Positions 31,893 to 40,255 of a stretch of 64,000 nt of DNA are shown in pieces (within the stretch, counting starts at the first letter, position 1; each line of letters starts with the position of its first letter). The notes under the pieces are model-generated. The model was not told where the DNA came from. It ran no database searches and saw only the letters and a list, made by a program, of their open reading frames with translations. Position numbers and translations under genes: made by a program. Origin of the DNA: Planococcus wigleyi (GTDB lineage Bacteria > Bacillota > Bacilli > Bacillales_A > Planococcaceae). The DNA lies in NCBI RefSeq assembly GCF_014836985.1, contig NZ_JACSPU010000004.1, positions 310,001-374,000 on the forward strand, read 5' to 3'.

Positions 31893-32448
31893 ACAACCCC
31901 TCCTCTCGAATAAATGCTTCCACTTTGTCAGGCACCAAAAATGCCAGCGGCCGCCCAACAGCAGCACGTTCTCTCAACATGGTCGATGACAGCAGCAATT
32001 CAGGTGAATCGATCATCATAACCGGATAAGGTGTTTCTGTATTATACCCCGGGCGCTTGACTCCGATAAAGCGAACCAACTTCACCAAATCATCGATGCG
32101 ATACCAGGAAGGCAAACCTTCCACCATATCTCCGCCGATGATGAAGTAAAATTCCGCATCCGGTTCTTTTTCTGTCAGCTTTGTCAATGTATCAAACGAA
32201 TAGGAAACGCCGCCGCTGTTGATTTCGAATTCCTCCACCCGGAATTGCGGATGGCCGGATATCGCCAGCCGTGTCATTTCCAGCCGCTGCTCAGCACTGG
32301 CTCCCGCTACATCTTTATGAGGTGCAATAAAATTCGGCATGAAGCGCACTTCATCCAGTTTCGCTGAATGGTATGCTTCGCTGGCCATAATCAGATGGCC
32401 GAGATGAGGTGGATTGAATGTTCCGCCCAATATCCCGACTTTTTTCAT
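31861..32448 (-). CDS. nadD: Nicotinate-nucleotide adenylyltransferase
   Basis: Adenylates nicotinate mononucleotide in NAD synthesis. The 195 residues begin with the nucleotidyltransferase signature GGTFNPPHLGHL (8-19, with H15 and H18) and carry LLSSTMLRER, the equivalent of ISSTxIR, near 165. The ATG overlaps the yhbY stop by 4 nt, and the 3' end overlaps yqeK, so translation in this operon is coupled. Confidence 0.96.
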   Translation of the reverse strand: MKKVGILGGTFNPPHLGHLIMASEAYHSAKLDEVRFMPNFIAPHKDVAGASAEQRLEMTRLAISGHPQFRVEEFEINSGGVSYSFDTLTKLTEKEPDAEFYFIIGGDMVEGLPSWYRIDDLVKLVRFIGVKRPGYNTETPYPVMMIDSPELLLSSTMLRERAAVGRPLAFLVPDKVEAFIREEGLYGAKPNIGES

Positions 32449-32744
32449 CGTTTGACCGGCAGCTCGATTCGTTTGTTGTTGACCGATTGCTTGTAAAGGA
32501 CCACCGTATGACCAATCAATTGGACCAATTCCGATTTGGTGCCTTTTGCAAGAGCTTTCGCCACTTCATCTTTGCCGTCTTCATTGTTTTGCAGAATGCT
32601 GATTTTTACCAATTCGCGTTTTTCTAATGCTTCTTTGATTTGTACAAGCATCGCTTCATTGACGCCGCCTTTTCCTACCTGGAAAATCGGATCAAGATGA
32701 TGTGCTTCGCTTCTCAAAAAGCTTTTTTGTTTAGTTGTTAACAT
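32445..32744 (-). CDS. yhbY: CRM-domain RNA-binding protein YhbY (YqeI)
   Basis: A 99-residue protein of the ribosome-associated YhbY family. It has the CRM fold with the GKGG loop (QVGKGGVNEA, about 23-32) for RNA binding and a basic end. It associates with pre-50S particles in relatives. AGGAGG lies upstream of the ATG, and the start overlaps the end of aroE by 14 nt. Confidence 0.93.
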   Translation of the reverse strand: MLTTKQKSFLRSEAHHLDPIFQVGKGGVNEAMLVQIKEALEKRELVKISILQNNEDGKDEVAKALAKGTKSELVQLIGHTVVLYKQSVNNKRIELPVKR

Positions 32745-33558
32745 AAGTGCCTCCTAGTTTTTCTGTGATCAATTGAATCATTTTCTCGGTGTTCGGCTGA
32801 ACGCCCGTCCATTTCTCAAATGCAATTGCACCTTGATAGACGAACATGCCGACTCCGTTTACTGTCACGCAGTTTTTTTCTTTTGCTTTTTCTAAAAAAG
32901 GGGTAACCAAAGGTGTGTAGATGATATCCGCCGCTACTGTCCCAGCCTTGATCCGTTCCAAGGAAATCGGCAACGCTTCCCCTGTCGACAAACCGACTGA
33001 AGTGGTTTGGATGACAACAGAGAATTCTGCCAGCCGCTCTTCAGATTCCAAAAGAGTCACAGCGCTGGCACCGATTTCAGCAGCCAATTCCTCGGCTCTC
33101 CGGAATGTCCGGTTGGTGATGGTAATATCGGCAAAACCTGCACGTTTTAATGCAAAAGCGATGCCTCTTGCAGCGCCACCGGCACCAATCAGCAACACTT
33201 TCGCTGTCTTATCGACCGGATGCACGAGCAATGACCGGACAAAACCATCGCCATCGGTATTTGAACCCACAAATTCTTTGCCATCAAAATGCACGGTATT
33301 GACCGTATTCATCTGCATGGCGCTTTCGTCCAGGCTGCCGAGAAACGGCACAATGGACTGCTTATGCGGCAAGGTGATATTGAAACCGCTGATACCCAAG
33401 GTTTTCATGGCTTCAAAAGATTTTTCCAAATGTTCCGGTTCCACATGGATCGGAATATAGGCCGCATCGATGCCATGCTCGTCAAACCATGTTTCATGCA
33501 TAAACGGGGATAGGGAGTGGGCAATCGGATCACCGATTACCGCGTACCATTTCTTCAT
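32731..33558 (-). CDS. aroE: Shikimate dehydrogenase
   Basis: NADP-dependent reduction of 3-dehydroshikimate to shikimate. The 275 residues have the substrate residues K66 in NITLPHKQ and D102 in NTDGDG, and a nucleotide-binding GAGGAA at 125-130 followed by NRTFRRAEEL, the NADP specificity loop. The start follows AGGAGG by 7 nt. It lies between yqeH and yhbY as in Bacillus. Confidence 0.96.
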   Translation of the reverse strand: MKKWYAVIGDPIAHSLSPFMHETWFDEHGIDAAYIPIHVEPEHLEKSFEAMKTLGISGFNITLPHKQSIVPFLGSLDESAMQMNTVNTVHFDGKEFVGSNTDGDGFVRSLLVHPVDKTAKVLLIGAGGAARGIAFALKRAGFADITITNRTFRRAEELAAEIGASAVTLLESEERLAEFSVVIQTTSVGLSTGEALPISLERIKAGTVAADIIYTPLVTPFLEKAKEKNCVTVNGVGMFVYQGAIAFEKWTGVQPNTEKMIQLITEKLGGTYVNN

Positions 33559-33569
33559 CCAAAAACCTC

Positions 33570-34673
33570 CTAGATCAGCGATGGGCGCAACATGACTTCT
33601 ACACCTTTAGGGGCATGGGCAGCAATGACTGCGTTGCCGTGCTGAATCGTGATCCAGCCAAGCCCGGAAAATACGATATCTGTTTTGGCATCTTTAACAC
33701 GGAATTCATGGCGCACCAATTCAGGGAATTCGTCTTTATACTCAGCTGAAGGCGGCGCCAGCATATCTCCCAGATGCTGCTCATAGAGGGCATCTGCATT
33801 TTCCAATTTCGTACGGTGTATCGGCAGGTCATTGGCAACATGGACCGTAAACGATGAACGCTCCCCTTGAATAAAGTCAAAGCGCGCCAATCCTCCCACA
33901 AACAAGGTCTGCTCGGCATTCAGCTGGAACACACGCGGCTTGATTTCTTTTTTCGGCATGATCTGCTTTAGATCTGCTGTCTTTAAATGATGAGCCAATT
34001 GGTGATGGTTGATGATTCCCGGAGTATCAAATAATGAACGTTTGTCATCCAAAGGAATTTCAATCATATCCAATGTCGTTCCAGGGAAATGTGACGTTGT
34101 GATGACATCCGATTGGCCAGTCGCCTGTTTGATGACACGGTTGATGAACGTCGATTTCCCAACGTTTGTACAGCCGACCACGTAAACGTCTTTGCCTTTG
34201 CGGTACTTTTCAATGGCTTCCATCGCTTCCGGAACTCCTGTCCCTTTATGGGCACTGACCGTCAAGACATCGATTGGGTGCAAGCCCAATTTTTTGGCTT
34301 CCTGCTTCATCCAATTGACGAGTTTCTGTTGTTTGACCGACTTCGGCAGAAGATCCGCTTTGTTGGCAACTAACAAAATATCATTATTCCCCACAAAACG
34401 GTGAAGGCCTGGAAGCCAGCTGCCGTTGAAGTCGAAAATATCGACGATTTTCACGATCAGTCCATCACGTTCGCCCAATCCATTTAAAATACGCAGGAAA
34501 TCATCGTCCGTCAACGATACCGGCTGAAGTTCATTGTAATTCTTTAAACGGAAACAGCGTTGGCAAATAATTTCTTCTTTTTCCAATGAAGACGGCGGAG
34601 CATATCCTACCTCTTCTTTGTTTTCAGTTTGAATCTGTACACCGCATCCGATGCATGTTGGCATTTCACTCAA
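33570..34673 (-). CDS. yqeH: Circularly permuted ribosome-assembly GTPase YqeH
   Basis: GTPase for 30S biogenesis. The order of G motifs is permuted: NKADLLPKS comes first, then GCTNVGKST and DTPGI. An N-terminal four-cysteine zinc module is formed by CIGCG and ICQRC. The 367 residues equal the usual length. TTG is chosen as start because GGGAGG lies 7 nt upstream, giving MSEMPTCIGCG; the TTGA overlaps the yqeG stop. The ATG three codons further has a weaker site. Confidence 0.94.
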   Translation of the reverse strand: MSEMPTCIGCGVQIQTENKEEVGYAPPSSLEKEEIICQRCFRLKNYNELQPVSLTDDDFLRILNGLGERDGLIVKIVDIFDFNGSWLPGLHRFVGNNDILLVANKADLLPKSVKQQKLVNWMKQEAKKLGLHPIDVLTVSAHKGTGVPEAMEAIEKYRKGKDVYVVGCTNVGKSTFINRVIKQATGQSDVITTSHFPGTTLDMIEIPLDDKRSLFDTPGIINHHQLAHHLKTADLKQIMPKKEIKPRVFQLNAEQTLFVGGLARFDFIQGERSSFTVHVANDLPIHRTKLENADALYEQHLGDMLAPPSAEYKDEFPELVRHEFRVKDAKTDIVFSGLGWITIQHGNAVIAAHAPKGVEVMLRPSLI

Positions 34674-35191
34674 TTTTCTTCCTCCCACATCAATTGTCCT
34701 TTTTCTTTCAATCTCTTCATGATTCTGCGCTCGACTCTCCGGTTAAAACGGGTGAAAAACCCATCTGATTGCGCCACCGGCAACACCAGGATCGTATGCA
34801 TCTTATTTAAGTTGCCTCCGAAAATATCCGTCAGCATCTGATCCCCGATCACCACTACCTGATCGCGTTTTGCTTCCATAATCCGAAGCGCCTTGCGGAA
34901 AGCGCGGCCCATCGGTTTGCGTGCCTGGTGAATAAACGGAATACCTAAAGGATCCGCAAAAGATTTAACGCGCAATTCCTTGTTGTTGGAAACGATGACG
35001 ACTTGAATACCAGCTTCCTTCATTGATTTCAACCATTCAATCAATTTTGGCGTCGCATCCGGACGGTCCCATTCCACCAGCGTATTATCCAAATCCGTAA
35101 TGATTCCTTTAATATTCTTTTCAATTAATGTTTCCGGCTTAATGTCAAAAACGTCTTTTACATATTGGCTTGGTACAAAATTCTGATACAC
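34670..35191 (-). CDS. yqeG: HAD-family phosphatase YqeG
   Basis: A 173-residue haloacid-dehalogenase phosphatase with DLDNTL (D33 and D35) as motif I, VIVSNN as motif II and VVIGDQMLTDIFGG as motif III/IV. Related proteins are phosphatidylglycerophosphate phosphatases, which would suit the adjacent phospholipid genes; the activity is not established from sequence. The start is GTG after AGGAG. First gene of the operon running to yqeM. Confidence 0.9.
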   Translation of the reverse strand: MYQNFVPSQYVKDVFDIKPETLIEKNIKGIITDLDNTLVEWDRPDATPKLIEWLKSMKEAGIQVVIVSNNKELRVKSFADPLGIPFIHQARKPMGRAFRKALRIMEAKRDQVVVIGDQMLTDIFGGNLNKMHTILVLPVAQSDGFFTRFNRRVERRIMKRLKEKGQLMWEEEN

Positions 35192-35229
35192 GGCAACCCA
35201 CTCCTGTTTTCCTAACTTAATTCTACTGA

Positions 35230-36003
35230 TTATACCATAATTCCTAACGGTTCTCCCACCTTGATCCGATTGCCATTCGACATATCTTCAACAAATTCAA
35301 TGGAGTTCGCCTCAAAAAACAAAACAACTGTGGAACCAAAACTGAAATACCCCACTTCGTTTCCTTTTTGCCATTCGCCGCCAGTCTCGGTCAATTTGAT
35401 GGAATTGACGAACATGGCGCCGACTTTGACTACCAGCATATTGCCGAAAGCGGTATCGAGTTCAGTGACCATTCGGTAATTGCCACTGATCGGCGCTTTG
35501 CCATATTGTAATCCGGCAGCATTAACCGGGTAGGATTTTTTTCCAAGTACATACTGTCTGTTGACCTTGCCGTCAGCAGGGCTGTGGATCCGGTGGTAAT
35601 CGGCCGGAGACAAATAAAGCACTGCGTATTTTCCATCCTGATAGCGATCGGCTAAAGCCTTATCCCCTAAAAGGTCAGCTAACGAGTAATGCTGTCCTTT
35701 TACAAGAAAATGCACATTTTCATGCAGGTCACCGGCAATTTCAATTTTTCCATCGACAGGAGAAACTACTGGTGCCGGAGCGACTGGGCGGCTCCCCGGC
35801 GACAATTTCCGCACGAAGAAATCATGGAGAGTCGAAAAAGAGTCTAACGGTTTTTCAACATCATCCGTTAAAATCTGATAGGCTTTAATATACCCTGGAA
35901 TAAATCTGCGGCTGTTTTTAGATTGGGCAAATTTGCGGATTAAATTTGAAGTATAAGCTCCATTGGTCAATTCGATGGAGCGCTGGTACAAATATTTTTT
36001 CAT
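35230..36003 (-). CDS. psd: Phosphatidylserine decarboxylase proenzyme
   Basis: Makes phosphatidylethanolamine from phosphatidylserine at the membrane. The 257 residues contain SPVDGKIE, the DYHRIHSPADG catalytic region with the conserved histidine, and the self-cleavage site GST in YFSFGSTVV near the C-terminus, where serine becomes the pyruvoyl group. The ATG follows GGAGG by 7 nt. It is divergent from pssA, which supplies its substrate; this pair is not at this place in B. subtilis. Confidence 0.95.
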   Translation of the reverse strand: MKKYLYQRSIELTNGAYTSNLIRKFAQSKNSRRFIPGYIKAYQILTDDVEKPLDSFSTLHDFFVRKLSPGSRPVAPAPVVSPVDGKIEIAGDLHENVHFLVKGQHYSLADLLGDKALADRYQDGKYAVLYLSPADYHRIHSPADGKVNRQYVLGKKSYPVNAAGLQYGKAPISGNYRMVTELDTAFGNMLVVKVGAMFVNSIKLTETGGEWQKGNEVGYFSFGSTVVLFFEANSIEFVEDMSNGNRIKVGEPLGIMV

Positions 36004-36053
36004 AGAGATGCCTCCGTTGCTAAAATAGTCTACCATTTTTTTACCTTTCACAG

Positions 36054-36059
36054 TATAAT
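36054..36059 (+). promoter_or_regulatory. -10 element of pssA
   Basis: A consensus TATAAT lies in the short psd/pssA divergent gap. Transcription would start near 36066, which rules out the GTG at 36063 as pssA start. Confidence 0.6.
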
Positions 36060-36098
36060 AGAGTGAACAAGTTTACAAAAAAGAAGGAGTGTTTTCCA

Positions 36099-36638
36099 TT
36101 GTTAATTACAGAAAGAATGGATCACACCATAAAAAAGTTGAGGTCACAGACAGCGAACATTATTACAATCGGTAATATGATGTTTGGTGGTGCCTCTCTT
36201 ATGGCCACTTTAAATGGATCATATAGCTATAGTGTGCTATTTATATTTATCGCGGCTTTTTTGGACCGCTTTGACGGTATGGTGGCAAGAAAGTTCAATC
36301 AGGAATCCGATTTAGGCAAACAGCTCGATTCAATGAGTGACATATTATCCTTTGGTGTTGCACCCGCAATTTTAATGTACCAGCTCGTTTTATCAGATTT
36401 CGGTTTTGTCGGAATGGTTTTTACTGTTATCTACATTTCGTGCGGCGCTTTCCGTCTGGCACGCTTCAACATTTCAGATGCGACAGGTTATTTTACCGGT
36501 TTGCCGATTACTGCAGCAGGTACAGTCATCACCCTTTCATACTTTGGGGTGCCAGCTTTTTCACCGGTCGTCTTTATGTTCCTGTTCATCCTTTGTTCAT
36601 TGCTGATGGTCAGCACATTCACCTTGAGAAAAGTTTAA
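36099..36638 (+). CDS. pssA: CDP-diacylglycerol-serine O-phosphatidyltransferase
   Basis: Condenses CDP-diacylglycerol with serine to form phosphatidylserine. About 179 residues, several membrane helices, and the complete CDP-alcohol phosphotransferase signature D-x2-DG-x2-AR-x8-G-x3-D-x3-D beginning DRFDGMVARK. The start is taken as TTG, 9 nt after AAGGAG; an ATG six codons later is the alternative and the upstream GTG precedes the transcription start. It is transcribed away from psd. Confidence 0.92.
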   Translation: MLITERMDHTIKKLRSQTANIITIGNMMFGGASLMATLNGSYSYSVLFIFIAAFLDRFDGMVARKFNQESDLGKQLDSMSDILSFGVAPAILMYQLVLSDFGFVGMVFTVIYISCGAFRLARFNISDATGYFTGLPITAAGTVITLSYFGVPAFSPVVFMFLFILCSLLMVSTFTLRKV

Positions 36639-36679
36639 AAAAGCTGAGCGACGTTGAGAAAACGTCCTCAGCTTTTTTG
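36636..36679. terminator. Bidirectional terminator between pssA and mtnN
   Basis: AAGCTGAG and CTCAGCTT enclose a second short ACGT/ACGT pairing; T-runs follow on both strands. It ends pssA and, on the minus strand, mtnN. Confidence 0.85.
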
Positions 36680-36695
36680 TTGTCTTTCGGGAAGC

Positions 36696-37400
36696 TTAAA
36701 TGCGTGCTGCCAATTGGCTGATGACATTAAAGACGATTTCCGTTGAATGTTTAGCTGCCACTGGCAGGAACTCATCGAAAGATACCGATGATTCCTTTCC
36801 GGCAATGTCTGATAAAGCACGGATTACCACAAAGGCAACATCGAATTGATAGCAGACCTGTGCAACCGCAGCCGCTTCCATTTCAGCTGCTTTCATCGTC
36901 GGGAAATATTCACGCACTTTGGCAACACGTTCAGGATCGTTCATGAACGAATCGCCAGTTGCGATCAATCCGACTGCATAATCATGCTGTCCCATTTCCT
37001 TGACTGCTTTAATTGCCAGTTCAATCAATTCTTCGTTCGAAGTGAATGCAGCCGGCAATTGAGGGACTTGTCCCATTTCATAGCCGAAGACTGTAACATC
37101 CACGTCGTGATGGCGAACTTCATCCGATATGACGACTGCCCCAACTTCGAGTTCTTCATCAAAACCTCCTGCAGAGCCGATATTGATGACGATATCCGGC
37201 TGGTATTGCTGAAGGAGAATCGTTGTAGACATTGCAGCATTCACCTTGCCGATGCCGCTTTTCAACAACACGATCTCCTGGCCTGCGTATGTACCTAAAG
37301 TGAATTCACATTTAGCGATTTCTTCAGTCTGCGGACTTTCCAGTCGGCTTCTCAATAATTGAACTTCTTCTTCCATCGCACCAATCACACCGATTTTCAT
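36696..37400 (-). CDS. mtnN: 5'-Methylthioadenosine/S-adenosylhomocysteine nucleosidase
   Basis: Removes adenine from methylthioadenosine and S-adenosylhomocysteine in methionine recycling and the LuxS pathway. The 234 residues have the family start [12 protein letters not shown] with catalytic E12, the FxxxxAExE-like [14 protein letters not shown] containing the nucleoside-binding glutamate, and a late SDIAGK with the catalytic aspartate. The ATG follows GAGG by 9 nt. In B. subtilis yrrT and mccAB accompany mtnN; they are absent here. Confidence 0.95.
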   Translation of the reverse strand: MKIGVIGAMEEEVQLLRSRLESPQTEEIAKCEFTLGTYAGQEIVLLKSGIGKVNAAMSTTILLQQYQPDIVINIGSAGGFDEELEVGAVVISDEVRHHDVDVTVFGYEMGQVPQLPAAFTSNEELIELAIKAVKEMGQHDYAVGLIATGDSFMNDPERVAKVREYFPTMKAAEMEAAAVAQVCYQFDVAFVVIRALSDIAGKESSVSFDEFLPVAAKHSTEIVFNVISQLAARI

Positions 37401-37462
37401 TTTTGCATTCCTCATTCCAGCGTCGATTTATATTAACCTGTTTCAATTACTCATACTAGCAA

Positions 37463-37491
37463 AGAAAAAGACGCCTTTATCAATAGGCGCC
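37463..37491 (-). terminator. Terminator overlapping the end of yrrS
   Basis: A 7-bp stem GGCGCCT with AGGCGTC (one wobble) is followed by TTTTTC on the minus strand. The yrrS stop codon is inside the loop. Confidence 0.7.
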
Positions 37492-38208
37492 TTGCAGCGT
37501 TTTCAATACATCCATCTTCACCGGTTTCCAGCCTTCGCCATCCACCCATTCCAAATGGACACGGTATTTCTCAGATTCGTCTTTAGACTGTACAGTCGCA
37601 ATCGATTTCTGAGGGCCTCCGCCATTTTTGATCATCATGACGTACATATTGTTTGAGTCAAGACCAGTTGCATAGGAAACAGCTTTGACTTTTTCATTCC
37701 AGTCAACAGAATCCTTCTGGTAAACGGAAACATGGTCTCCTTTTTGCTTGGTGCCAACCGGCTCCCAGCTTGTATTGATCACTGTTTCGTCTACAATCGG
37801 ATCGCTCGAATCTTCACGTGTGATGGTTCCGCCTTTTGTGACAGATCCTTCTTCTTCTTTTTCTTTTTCTTCTTTAGCTTTCTTGGCTGCTTCTTCTTTA
37901 GCTTTTGCTTCTTCAGCTTTCTTGGCTGCTTCTTCTTCAGCTTTTGCTTCAGCGTCTTCATCCTCGTCACCGGCACTTGCGCTTTCACCGTCATCAGAGC
38001 CACTCGTTTGTTCTTCGGTACCAGTTGAGATTGCCACTTCTTCAGACTCGTTCGCCTGATCGTCCCCTCCGCTAAATAGCATAGAAACTCCAATAATGAG
38101 AATCAATGCAAATACCAGACCGATCATGATGTTCAAAATGGAATTTGACCGATTTTTTTCTTTCTTTTTCTTCAAACGAGAGGGATACGGTTTTTCTTCG
38201 TTCGTCAT
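37480..38208 (-). CDS. yrrS: YrrS-family membrane protein (DUF1510)
   Basis: A 242-residue protein with a basic N-terminus (about 10-20), one membrane helix (about 25-46), a long low-complexity Glu/Lys/Ala stretch (about 75-125) and a C-terminal DUF1510 domain with TSWEPVGTKQKG and VKAVSYATGLD. The topology is cytoplasmic N-terminus, extracytoplasmic domain. In B. subtilis yrrS is next to the penicillin-binding protein gene pbpI, which is not found here. The function is unknown, probably envelope-related. Confidence 0.85.
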   Translation of the reverse strand: MTNEEKPYPSRLKKKKEKNRSNSILNIMIGLVFALILIIGVSMLFSGGDDQANESEEVAISTGTEEQTSGSDDGESASAGDEDEDAEAKAEEEAAKKAEEAKAKEEAAKKAKEEKEKEEEGSVTKGGTITREDSSDPIVDETVINTSWEPVGTKQKGDHVSVYQKDSVDWNEKVKAVSYATGLDSNNMYVMMIKNGGGPQKSIATVQSKDESEKYRVHLEWVDGEGWKPVKMDVLKTLQGAY

Positions 38209-38303
38209 TGGATGTCCCCCTTTCTTGTAAGTTTAACATATAATCTTCATGACAAATTTGACGTTTCAACGATAATTTCGTTTCATATCGAGTAAAGTTA
38301 ATG

Positions 38304-38335
38304 AAAAACGGCCATCCTGTATGCAGAATGGCCGC
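38304..38335 (-). terminator. Terminator after greA
   Basis: GCGGCCAT and ATGGCCGT form a stem around a partly paired loop, followed by TTTTTC on the minus strand, directly past the greA stop. Confidence 0.85.
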
Positions 38336-38340
38336 TTCCA

Positions 38341-38817
38341 TCACGTGATAGAAAGGATTTTGATTTCCATTTCTCCGCCAGGCGTCAATACTTTCACATT
38401 TTCACCAATTGTGCGGCCGATCATGCTTTTCGCAATAGGAGAATCATTTGAAATGCGGCCTTCTAAAGGATCCGCTTCTGCTGATCCGACGATTGTATAG
38501 GATTCTTTATCGCCATCTGGAACTTCTATAAATGTCACAGTCGTCCCCAAGCGAACGATATCCTTATTTGATTCGTTTTCATTTATGATAACGGCGTTAC
38601 GGACCATCGATTCAAGCGTCGAAATACGACCTTCTACAAAAGCCTGATCTTCTTTCGCAGAATCATACTCTGAGTTCTCGGACAAATCTCCGAAACTGCG
38701 GGCTACTTTAATCCGTTCCACTACTTCTTTTCTTTTTACCGTTTTTAAGAAATCCAGTTCGTCTTCCAACTTCTGCTTTCCTGCAGCTGTCATTGGAAAT
38801 TGTTTTTCGTTAGCCAT
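38341..38817 (-). CDS. greA: Transcription elongation factor GreA
   Basis: Rescues backtracked RNA polymerase by stimulating transcript cleavage. The 158 residues contain the coiled-coil domain (about 10-75) whose tip carries the acidic [15 protein letters not shown], and a C-terminal FKBP-like domain with [16 protein letters not shown] lies 8 nt upstream of the ATG. It follows udk as in Bacillus. Confidence 0.97.
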   Translation of the reverse strand: MANEKQFPMTAAGKQKLEDELDFLKTVKRKEVVERIKVARSFGDLSENSEYDSAKEDQAFVEGRISTLESMVRNAVIINENESNKDIVRLGTTVTFIEVPDGDKESYTIVGSAEADPLEGRISNDSPIAKSMIGRTIGENVKVLTPGGEMEIKILSIT

Positions 38818-38897
38818 TCTTTCCACTCCTTCAACTGCTGACCTGGATGCATAGGTGCAACCGTCAGTCTGGTCTCATCATATTATAGTTTAACAAT

Positions 38898-39521
38898 CTA
38901 TTCAAGAATAGTTTTGATTTTTGTGACCATTAAATCAATCGCCACTTCGTTTTGCCCGCCTTCTGGAATAATTACATCTGCATAGCGTTTTGTCGGCTCG
39001 ATAAATTGGTTGTGCATTGGGCGGACAACCGTCAAATATTGCTCGATGACGGAATCGATGGTACGGCCGCGTTCATTGATATCGCGCAACAAACGGCGAA
39101 TGATCCGCAAATCGCCATCCGTGTCGACAAACAGCTTGATGTCCATCAAATCGCGCAGGCGTGAATCTTCAAGCACTAAAATGCCTTCCAGTATGATAAC
39201 ATCTTTCGGGTCAATTAGCACCGTTTCTTCTGCACGGGTGTGCAAAGCGTAATTATAGACCGGCTTTTCGATTGGTCTGCGTTCCAGCAAATCATTGATG
39301 TGTTCAATCAGCAGATCTGTATCAAATGCCAATGGATGATCATAGTTTGTTTCCAGGCGTTCTTCGAAGGCCAAATGGCTTTGGTCTTTGTAATAATAGT
39401 CCTGTTCGATTACCACCACTGAGTTTTCTTTAAATACTTCATAAATGGAGTTCGTGACACTCGTTTTCCCCGAGCCCGAACCCCCTGCGATCCCAATAAC
39501 GACCGGCCGATTCTTAGACAT
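38898..39521 (-). CDS. udk: Uridine kinase
   Basis: Phosphorylates uridine and cytidine in salvage. It has 207 residues with P-loop GGSGSGKT at 13-20, [11 protein letters not shown] and NYDHPLAFD for substrate binding, and [12 protein letters not shown] near 140. The start follows AAGGAG by 9 nt. It pairs functionally with cdd, found elsewhere in the window. Confidence 0.96.
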   Translation of the reverse strand: MSKNRPVVIGIAGGSGSGKTSVTNSIYEVFKENSVVVIEQDYYYKDQSHLAFEERLETNYDHPLAFDTDLLIEHINDLLERRPIEKPVYNYALHTRAEETVLIDPKDVIILEGILVLEDSRLRDLMDIKLFVDTDGDLRIIRRLLRDINERGRTIDSVIEQYLTVVRPMHNQFIEPTKRYADVIIPEGGQNEVAIDLMVTKIKTILE

Positions 39522-39558
39522 GTTGTTTAGCTCCTTGCAAACCTCGTTTTTAGTGTGT

Positions 39559-40164
39559 TCATTTCTTTTTGCAAATCATAATGCCATCGCCCACTGACAA
39601 TAATTGCGTGTCATAAGCAGGGTGATGGAGCATATGTTCTTTAAATGCTGCAAGATTACGGATCATTGTACGTTTTCTTCTGGGAACTTCGGACAGTGGA
39701 ATGTCAGAGAGTCCATGCATCGCCATGTTATCGCAATATATAATTCCGCCTGTTGCCAATAAGCTTTCGTACTTGTCGAAAAAGCGTTCATACTGGCCTT
39801 TGGCGGCATCGATAAAAATAGCGTCATACTGTGGTTTCAGTTCCGATAAGGCAAGTTCCAATGCATCTGCATGATAAATGCGGATCTTTTCCCCGAAACC
39901 TGATTGCGCAATAAATTCAACCGCTTTTTCATAGCGGGAAGCATCCCGTTCAACCGTATCCACTGTACATTCCGGCAGTGCCTCAGCCATTTTAATTGCT
40001 GAAAATCCAATGGCTGAACCGATTTCCAAAATCCGTTCGGGTTGTTGTGCTTTCAGTAAATCCACCAGTTCCCGGATTCCCTGATCTTCCATAATCGGCA
40101 CATGATGTGCCGCTGCATAAGCTTGAACCGCTTTAAGCGTCGTTGATAATTGATTGTTCACCAT
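39559..40164 (-). CDS. trmR: tRNA 5-hydroxyuridine methyltransferase TrmR (YrrM)
   Basis: O-methyltransferase of 201 residues, class I Rossmann fold with [16 protein letters not shown] (about 40-55) and metal-binding [12 protein letters not shown]. The B. subtilis orthologue methylates 5-hydroxyuridine at wobble position 34 to 5-methoxyuridine. GGAG precedes the ATG. It lies between mltG and udk as in Bacillus, but the two U32-peptidase-like genes trhP1 and trhP2 (yrrN, yrrO) that normally follow are missing. Confidence 0.9.
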   Translation of the reverse strand: MVNNQLSTTLKAVQAYAAAHHVPIMEDQGIRELVDLLKAQQPERILEIGSAIGFSAIKMAEALPECTVDTVERDASRYEKAVEFIAQSGFGEKIRIYHADALELALSELKPQYDAIFIDAAKGQYERFFDKYESLLATGGIIYCDNMAMHGLSDIPLSEVPRRKRTMIRNLAAFKEHMLHHPAYDTQLLSVGDGIMICKKK

Positions 40165-40210
40165 ACTGGAAAGCTCCTTTTCGGCTAAGCAAAAATTACT
40201 TCAAATCTTA

Positions 40211-40249
40211 CCATAAAAAGAGAAGGAAAGCGAGGGCGCTTCCTTCTCG
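40211..40249 (-). terminator. Terminator after mltG
   Basis: A 12-bp stem GAGAAGGAAGCG with CGCTTTCCTTCTC (one bulged base) and a CCCT loop is followed by five T residues on the minus strand. Confidence 0.88.
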
Positions 40250-40255
40250 ATGGCT

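Noticed and set aside
37732..38093. Phe/Ser-rich plus-strand frames and a lysine-rich minus-strand frame in yrrS
   Set aside because: They arise from the low-complexity Glu/Lys/Ala stretch of yrrS read in other frames.
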